64,000 nt of DNA from contig NW_006768785.1 in NCBI RefSeq assembly GCF_000204055.1, positions 655,958 to 719,957 on the forward strand, written 5' to 3'. The position numbers and the translations under genes were made by a program. Under the pieces are notes generated by a model, which worked only from the letters and a program-made list of their open reading frames with translations, had not been told where the DNA came from and ran no database searches. Positions 58,501-64,000 of this stretch are shown in pieces (position 1 is the first letter of the stretch; each line of letters starts with the position of its first letter). This DNA is from Melampsora larici-populina 98AG31. Its lineage: Eukaryota > Basidiomycota > Pucciniomycetes > Pucciniales > Melampsoraceae.

Positions 58501-58883
58501 TCATTTGACTGGTTTGTTTTTGCTACTCGAGTCTTGGGTTTAGAAGGTTGTGAGGGTCGCTTTGCTGGAGCTTTTCCTTTGGTAGAACTGGAACTTGAAG
58601 TTGCTTGGCGGATTTTCTTGAGTGGTGGTGGCAGAGAGAAAGATTGGTCGGTCTGGGAATCGGGTTCAGGTTGAGGTTCATAGTCTGACTCTGGATTGTC
58701 GTCCATCTGCTTGCGCTTTGATGAACCTGAAGCGGCTGGAGTTGATTGGACATTGTTGGTGACACGACGCATGGCACGGCGAGAATTGGACGGAGAGGAT
58801 AGCATAGAAGACGCTGTTCTTGAAGGTGAAGGACGAGTACTGCGACGTTGAGAGGGGTAGTCAGCTAACAAAGATGATGACAT

Positions 58884-59264
58884 ATTTAAAAGGCTGGATG
58901 TATGGCAAATGAGACAATATCAATGATGATGTTTATTAAAAGCAAATGTAAAATTTGTAAAAGAGATATAAAAGAGATAGAAAGAGATATAAAAGAGATA
59001 AAAGAGCAAGGATAGAGTAAATTGAAGAATGGCGACAAACCTTGATGGGTAGGTACATAGGCCGCTCATATAGCGTCTGGCCACGCTTGCACAGGCGTGA
59101 ATTGTCTGCCATAGTTGTTGCATGTCGATTGGAACTAATGTCGAAGAATGGACGAGTTGGGTGTCTTTAGCCCAATGCAGGCATATCGAGGGGGAAGGCG
59201 AGCGAATGAAGTGACAAATGCGTCCTGATATGAAGACGTGGGCCAGAGGGCTACCACGTCTGTA
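58884..59264. other. hAT-3 5' untranslated region
   Basis: AT-rich leader upstream of the hAT-3 start codon, with AAGAGATA repeats near 58965-59005. No separate gene is seen. Confidence 0.4.
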
Positions 59265-59400
59265 CTGTACTCTGAAAATCAGGTACGGTACTGGTACCGT
59301 ACCCAATTTTCAGATACTTCAAAACCTGGTATCTGGTATTGTACCAGAAACCAATTACGGTACGCGATACCGTACCGGGGCCTCCGGTACCGCTCGAAAG
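59265..59400. repeat. hAT-3 5' subterminal palindromes
   Basis: GGTACGGTACTGGTACCGTA and GGTACGCGATACCGTACC, with CCGGTACCGCT, repeat the same palindromic word as the other end. They are absent from the sequence further right. Confidence 0.65.
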
Positions 59401-60039
59401 GGGGGCGTGGTGTCGTACCCCTCATCCGGTTACGATAACCACAAATCCATTTCAGTTGAGTGTGTGAGACTCCGCACTTTTGGACTCATGTTTGTACATG
59501 TTGATTTAAACTTAACTCACATGTAGAACCTTCTCTTAGTACTAATGCGTTATGCAGCACAAAGATAAGAAGTGACAAAATCTCTTTCGAGACTGGTCTA
59601 CCACAGTAGACATTTACTCTAACTTATATTTGAGTTTATATATACTATGCGTGGTGTGGGGGTGGCCTCTGAGGAAATTAAGGGTTTTAGTCGTAAGACT
59701 TCAACCATTCTTGCCTCAGGGGCGAGACCAGAACTCTAGGAGACTTGGGCTTCTCAGCTCCCAAAACTCATGTTGAATAGAGACCTCTGGAGACGTGAGC
59801 TCCGAGAAGCCCTTGACTCTGAATACATGAGTTTCTGTCTCTACAATCCGTACCCTCTCACCAAACCTTGACCAGTTTTGAAACCTGGTTGAATTTACAC
59901 TTCCTCTAAAACTTATTACGAGGGTGAGTCATGGAAGACCACCGAAGATTGTGTAAATCTTCTTGTGTGCGATCTGACTCATGCAGTGCCTGCATATCTA
60001 TTTGAATTCTTTGTATTAGAAATTTGAATTAAACTTTAA

Positions 60040-61209
60040 TTACGAACTGAGAGGTTGTAAACTTAGATTTTGATTCCTTTCCAGGTCCTCCAGTAATTTT
60101 ACCGTTCTCATTAATTCTTTTGACGAAAACTTTCTAAGGTATATTTTGTAAGCCTCAGACTTCCATCTTCCCTGAGCTTTCAGTTCCTCTCTACTCGTAC
60201 CTAGGTTCCATCTCAGGGAGGCTCCCCCTATTCTAAATGAATGACCAAACAGCAACTGACTCTTTTGTGGCCTATGTTTATTCCAGATGTTCCTCAGGTA
60301 CGATATAGTTTCACTCTTTTTCATTTTTATCAACGATCCTACAGGCGAATGTACTGTGAAAATCTCTTCTGACGGCTTTCTCTCTCTGAAATGAAACCAG
60401 TTTGCCAACACTTGCACCGGGTCTAATCGATGTCTTTGTCGATGTAAATGAATATGTTGGAGTTCCCCCGGTCCTGCGGTTTTTGCATCTAAGATGGTTA
60501 TCCGTGCATATGAACCGTTTGGGCCCCACTCTACGTCTTCCCACGTAGGTAGTCTCTTGTTTCGGTCATCTGAGATTAATTCACCCAGCCTAGCTGTTCC
60601 CCAGAAAGCGACCAGCGCTAGAGCTAACGTCGCTACTCCCCGTTCATTGTCTTTCTTGATCTCGTCGGACAGGATTACTAAGTCAAATATTAATACAGGT
60701 GGTCTCTTCTTATCCTTTTCTTGGAATTCAGCCTCTATCTTTCTTGAAGCCTTCAACAACCCCGCAACTGCTGTCTCTACTTCCTCCGGGTATTTCTCGT
60801 CATGGAACAAATGCCAAGCCTTGATTCCGGCTATGTACGCTTTCACCGTTGACGAACTAACTGACTCGTCATCCTTAGCTCTTTCTTCCTGTTTCTTTGA
60901 TGTCCAGACGATGAACCTTTTTAGGTTGGTTGAGGAGATGGGTAGAAGATCCTGCTTATCTAAACCTTTCACTTCCGAGAATCTCATGAGTTTGACAATA
61001 GCTGAATTGTAATGCTTTAACGTTCCGTTTGCCCAGGTACCTCGAAGATAGTGTTGTTGCACCTCGTCTGTACTGGATTTATCCTCTCCTCGAGTGTTTT
61101 GTCTAAACGTCTTGAACTGGTGTGTCAATCTCATCAGTTCCGCCTTCAAAGGGTTTCTTCCTGAAGAACGACTTTCTTTCTTGCTTCTCTCCTGCTGGAG
61201 GGTGTCCAT
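60040..61209 (-). CDS. YR-2 tyrosine recombinase
   Basis: This 389-residue protein is open throughout. The N-terminus is basic, followed by a SAM-like helical part (TLKHYNSAIVKLMRFSEV). Catalytic Arg lies in AFWGTARLGEL (~204), HxxR in FGHSFRIGGASLRWNLG (~321), then GRWKS and Tyr in EAYKIYLRKFS (~356). It aligns along its length with the YR-1 recombinase. Its start overlaps the end of RT-RNase H by 107 bases in a different frame, so translation probably needs reinitiation or frameshifting. It would integrate the element's DNA copy in the nucleus. Confidence 0.85.
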   Translation of the reverse strand: MDTLQQERSKKESRSSGRNPLKAELMRLTHQFKTFRQNTRGEDKSSTDEVQQHYLRGTWANGTLKHYNSAIVKLMRFSEVKGLDKQDLLPISSTNLKRFIVWTSKKQEERAKDDESVSSSTVKAYIAGIKAWHLFHDEKYPEEVETAVAGLLKASRKIEAEFQEKDKKRPPVLIFDLVILSDEIKKDNERGVATLALALVAFWGTARLGELISDDRNKRLPTWEDVEWGPNGSYARITILDAKTAGPGELQHIHLHRQRHRLDPVQVLANWFHFRERKPSEEIFTVHSPVGSLIKMKKSETISYLRNIWNKHRPQKSQLLFGHSFRIGGASLRWNLGTSREELKAQGRWKSEAYKIYLRKFSSKELMRTVKLLEDLERNQNLSLQPLSS

Positions 61210-63118
61210 CTTTTGGTGTCGATTGGGAAAGTAATCGTTGTAGGTCGAGAGGTATTGGTATTAACACTTCATTACACCAAATCAGATCTCCTCTATAACC
61301 TCTCGAGAGGCCATCGGCTTTATTATTTTTAGATGTTACACGTCTCTCCTTGGTGTTACAGCCTAGGACGGTTAGTACTCTTTGAATACGTTTCCATTCT
61401 TCGTTTGTTTGAACGTCTTTTGATTTTCTCTTTTTGATTGTAGATTGTGTTGTTGTGTTATCAGTATCTACCCAGAAGGCTTTACCTCGCACGTTTTGTA
61501 CTTTGCTTAGCACGAGCAATCCCAACCTTATCGCCACAGTTTCCGCCCAAGCTATCGTTCTCTTGCTCTCTTCCAGGTCCAATTGTTGCCACCCAGACAC
61601 GAATTTAAAGCAAGCCCAGTGGGCGCCTACCAGTACCCCAATCCTGTTAACCAAACCGGGATTTAGAAAATGAGAGAGGTCCTAACAATCATTGTTAAAT
61701 CAAGGATGACGACTTACCCATAGGACGAGGAGGCATCTCCCACCCAATCCACCTCCAGCGGTTTAGGGTTTGGTATTATCGTAAGTGCTTCAAAATTTGT
61801 CAAGCATATTTTCCATTCTAGGAGGTCCGTCCTGACGTCCATTGGGGTCTTCCTAAGGGCTCTTTTCTCTCTCCAACCCTTCATCCATCTATAAAATGAC
61901 CTTAGATAAGCCGCCATATGTGGTACTATGTGCACCGTATGTACCAGCTTTCCCACTAAGCTCTTGATTGTATCAAAGCTCCATTGTTCATCCACCACCA
62001 GTAAGTCGTTCACTATTTGTAATCGTTCTTTCAGCTTCTCTGGAGGGAGTCTGACCGTGTGGTTCTTCCCGTTCCATATGAATCCAGTGTACTTTTGCTC
62101 TTCCGCAAAATCAAAATTCTTCTCGGCCTTAGTTCTTACTCCTAGCTCTGCACTAAGATTTGTGATATCCAACAAGGTAACGTTATCTCCCGGTCTCCTG
62201 AAGATGAGATTATCATCCACCCATCTTAAGATTGCTCTCAGTGCTAACAAGACTCTTATGACAACCTTCCACACCTCCGCAGGTCCACCGAAAACGCCAC
62301 AACTGGCTACGCCTCCGAAACCGACTGCCAGGTCTACCCAGACTCTGTCGTAGAAGTCTAGGATGCACAAGAAGCGTCTCTGGCAAGGGTGAACAGGCAG
62401 TTGCCTGTACGCCTTTGCCCAGTCAAATATCGCCAATTCCCACTCTCCGGGATTGTTGCGGAAGAATCTCGCCACCGTATCAAAACCGTCCCAGTGAGTT
62501 TCGTAGTTTTTCTTGTTTACGCAAGAGTTAACTGAGGGGATGATTTTGTTGTGTTTTGGGTGGGACAGGTCATTTATCAGCCTGATGGATCCATCCCCGT
62601 TTACCGCGCTTCCCATCGGATTTGATCGGAAGAAACCGAACTGTTCAAAAACTTGCTCTCTGGTGAAAGGACCCGCCAATCTACCTTCCAATGCCTCCTT
62701 CGACATGGTTGCCTCGATCTCCCTTCTTGCTTTGACCGCCGACGCATGGTTTGGAGGTGTGTACCACCTCTCCCCCTCGATCTCGTGTTGTGGTATACCT
62801 AGGCAGAAGCCTTGCCTGAAACCATTCGTAATGTACGGGATTTCTTCCTGGAGTCCTACTGCTTCCATGAGGCTTATCCACATGGGTACATTCATATGCG
62901 ATTTAACCTCCGACGGCCATACTGACCTTACCGGCACAATGAAGCATTTTCTCTGGTTCAGGGGGAGTGGAGTCTTTTTATCCTCTTGTGACTCCTCTGA
63001 CGATTCAGAGCTCGAGGGCGTCGAGTCATCCTCAGATGGACCGTCTCCGTCATGGTCATCAGCTATTAGATCTCTTAAATTTTCTCTTTCCAGGCTAATT
63101 GTTCTAACAGGGTCAAAA
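61103..63118 (-). CDS. YR-2 reverse transcriptase-RNase H, with an intron
   Basis: The frame is open from about 63118 (SFDPVRTISLEREN) to 61718, then joins 61643-61103 across a 74-nt intron (donor GTAAGTC, acceptor TTAACAG) that lies in the RNase H codons for SYG|IGVLVG. The true start is unknown and may lie in an upstream exon. Motifs are FGFFRSNPMGSA, motif A FDWAKAYRQLP, GGVASCGVFGGPAEVW, WVDDN near 62217, the RNase H start GDASSSYGIGV, the WAETVAIRLG block, VDTDNTTTQS and NNKADGLSRG. The usual PFG and YxDD boxes are thus replaced by GGVAxCG and WVDD, exactly as in YR-1. No stop or shift is seen, so this copy could be functional. Confidence 0.82.
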
Positions 63119-63573
63119 CTTCAAACGACTTCAGAATCTGTTCATTCATTTCTTTACAAAATTTATTATTTCCTAAAACGCGTACCGATTACAAATCAAC
63201 AAGGAGGTTTTAACAGTGACAAGACCACGTTACGATGAACAAAGTAGAATCAGTAGGAAGGAGATTTTACAACGTTTCCAATCATTCCATAAGGAGAAAA
63301 GAAGAGGTGGTGTTAATTTTAACGAGTAACCATGAAACGTCAGTGTCCATTTTGTTCTTTTGCTTCTGAAGCAGGTCTGTCCAGCTTACTTTGTGTTCTG
63401 GTAACCTCCTCTGTTTGCAGGCCCATACGACTTCGTGCCCTCTCCATTAGAAGTGCTTGCACTTTGGGGTTGCACTTCCTTCGGGAGACTTGTACTCGTT
63501 CCCGCGGCTGTCGGCGCATGTTCCACATACGTGTTCCTCGGTGGAAAATACTAGAAACCGTCTCAGACCCATG
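63119..63573. other. Spacer between YR-2 Gag and RT frames
   Basis: About 450 bases without a supported frame on the minus strand. They probably include an intron or untranslated linker, since the RT frame opens at about 63118 without a clear ATG. Confidence 0.4.
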
Positions 63574-64000
63574 TCAGTGTTTTGTATTTATCCTCTTCTT
63601 AATGAAGCACGCCAAGTCACTCACAGTCACGTTATTGTGATGGCCTGTCCTTTGCGGTCTACCCCTACTCCTCTTTTTCCCATTGAAGTTCCTATTGGGT
63701 TGGGGTTTTTGAAAAGTCACCCTCTTCGAGGCATGTGCGACTCTGTCTTCTTCTTGGGACTGTTCCGACTCCTCCTCGTTGCGACCCGTGAAGAAATCGA
63801 CTCCGTGTTTGGCCTGTCCAGGCGCGTACGGGTTCATTTCATAGAACTTGAGTTCCCCCGCTGCCTCCGTATCCCACCTGGCTTCATGCTCAACTCGCTT
63901 CTCTCTACCTCTCGGGAAGGACTTCTTTTTCCCCCTCTTTTTCTTCTTCCCTTTCCGGATCGAGTTATCCCGGAAGATTTCTAGGCGTATTGCCAGGTGG
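63574..64000 (-). CDS. YR-2 Gag-like protein, C-terminal part
   Basis: The frame is open from the window edge: HLAIRLEIFRDNSIRKG, a Lys/Arg-rich tract (KKKKRGKKKSFPRG), RWDTEAAGELKFYEMNPYAP, then a second basic stretch with RSRGRPQRTG, ending INTKH and a stop at 63574-63576. The two basic tracts suggest nucleic-acid binding, as in retroelement Gag tails. Position upstream of RT supports Gag. The N-terminus lies outside the window. Confidence 0.5.
   Translation of the reverse strand, partial: HLAIRLEIFRDNSIRKGKKKKRGKKKSFPRGREKRVEHEARWDTEAAGELKFYEMNPYAPGQAKHGVDFFTGRNEEESEQSQEEDRVAHASKRVTFQKPQPNRNFNGKKRSRGRPQRTGHHNNVTVSDLACFIKKRINTKH

Larger units (their letters stand above)
50742..58883 (-). 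pseudogene. hAT transposase of hAT-3, interrupted and decayed
   Basis: Exons on the minus strand: 58883-58341, 58266-57802, 57721-57505, 57421-56961, 56877-56710, 56625-56449, 56369-55836 and 55761-55532. The last exon resumes at 50787 beyond the nested element and stops at 50742-50744. Domains match hAT-2: Ser-rich N-terminus, CLFC...NMWTHRDG finger, WTTKG region, HDSGSNNNT, RVRCVCHKLSLIV, IRWNI, dimerisation domain (DFLAISATACPVERGFS). The defects are TGA at 58213-58215 inside the finger, at 56545-56547 and at 55621-55623; Asn in LIHNAWTTKG, where hAT-2 has the catalytic-type Asp; and the insertion. The intron after 57505 would use a GC donor. Exon 57721-57505 is 217 nt, identical in length to its hAT-2 equivalent. 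Confidence 0.85.
50360..59440 (-). mobile_element. hAT transposon hAT-3, split by a nested DNA transposon
   Basis: The ends are marked by dense CGGTAC/GTACCG palindromes at about 50370-50640 and 59265-59400. Between them lie a hAT transposase gene on the minus strand and, inserted in its last exon, a 4.7-kb second transposon (50796-55531). Without the insertion the element would be about 4.3 kb, similar to hAT-2. Exact TIRs and target duplication were not resolved. Confidence 0.7.
59450..64000 (-). mobile_element. Second RT-RNase H-YR retroelement (YR-2), cut by right edge
   Basis: Gag-like end, RT-RNase H and tyrosine recombinase lie in the same order as in YR-1 but on the minus strand. Protein similarity to YR-1 is clear but moderate, so the two are separate lineages rather than recent copies. 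The 3' non-coding part (59450-60039) contains a long imperfect hairpin, for example GGGCTTCTCAGCTC near 59746 and GAGCTCCGAGAAGCCC near 59800. Limits were not resolved. Confidence 0.75.

Overview
The window looks like repeat-rich nuclear DNA of a basidiomycete fungus, most likely a rust (Pucciniales, Puccinia-like). That placement is inference. It rests on AT-rich sequence, many short GT-AG introns inside transposon genes, three related zinc-finger hAT transposases, and RT/RNase H/tyrosine-recombinase retroelements of a kind I associate with basidiomycetes. No intact host gene is visible. Recognisable host genes survive only as minus-strand relics: tubulin cofactor D (6.8-9.3 kb), carnitine acetyltransferase (12.6-14.1 kb) and a CCA-adding tRNA nucleotidyltransferase (36.8-37.3 kb), plus a few unassigned fragments.

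Left part (1-21.9 kb): the N-terminal half of a hAT transposase leaves the window at base 1. It is followed by decayed gene fragments, an assembly gap (10232-10428) and small non-autonomous elements: a 477-bp TIR element and a truncated relative, a 145-bp Tourist/Harbinger-like MITE, a 761-bp CACTA-ended foldback and a 659-bp TA-flanked foldback. Two inverted ~205-bp repeats lie 5 kb apart.

Middle (21.9-39.9 kb): a complete Ty3/gypsy chromovirus (21969-31794) has near-identical LTRs, a 5-bp target duplication AGCTC and one very long open Gag-Pol frame ending in a chromodomain. Next come a 817-bp Pogo/Tc1-like MITE, a 313-bp hAT MITE, a broken Helitron Rep and the CCA1 relic.

Right part (39.9-64 kb): this is a dense transposon nest. 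It holds a complete hAT element with TIRs and target duplication but a disrupted transposase (39933-44666), a DIRS/Ngaro-type RT-RNase H-tyrosine-recombinase element on + (about 45.1-50.3 kb), and a second hAT element on - (about 50.4-59.4 kb). The last exon of that second hAT gene is split by a 4736-bp DNA transposon (50796-55531). A second RT-RNase H-YR element on - runs off the right end.

The most notable object is the inserted 4736-bp transposon. It has 55-bp TIRs with one mismatch, a perfect 8-bp target duplication, and a six-exon gene that I could read without any stop as a ~1193-residue transposase-like protein with a P-type DPxH motif. It may be a young autonomous element. A second theme is that nearly every premature in-frame stop I could place in the relic genes is TGA, which fits CGA-to-TGA decay by cytosine deamination. 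All splice sites and family names were read by eye without database searches.
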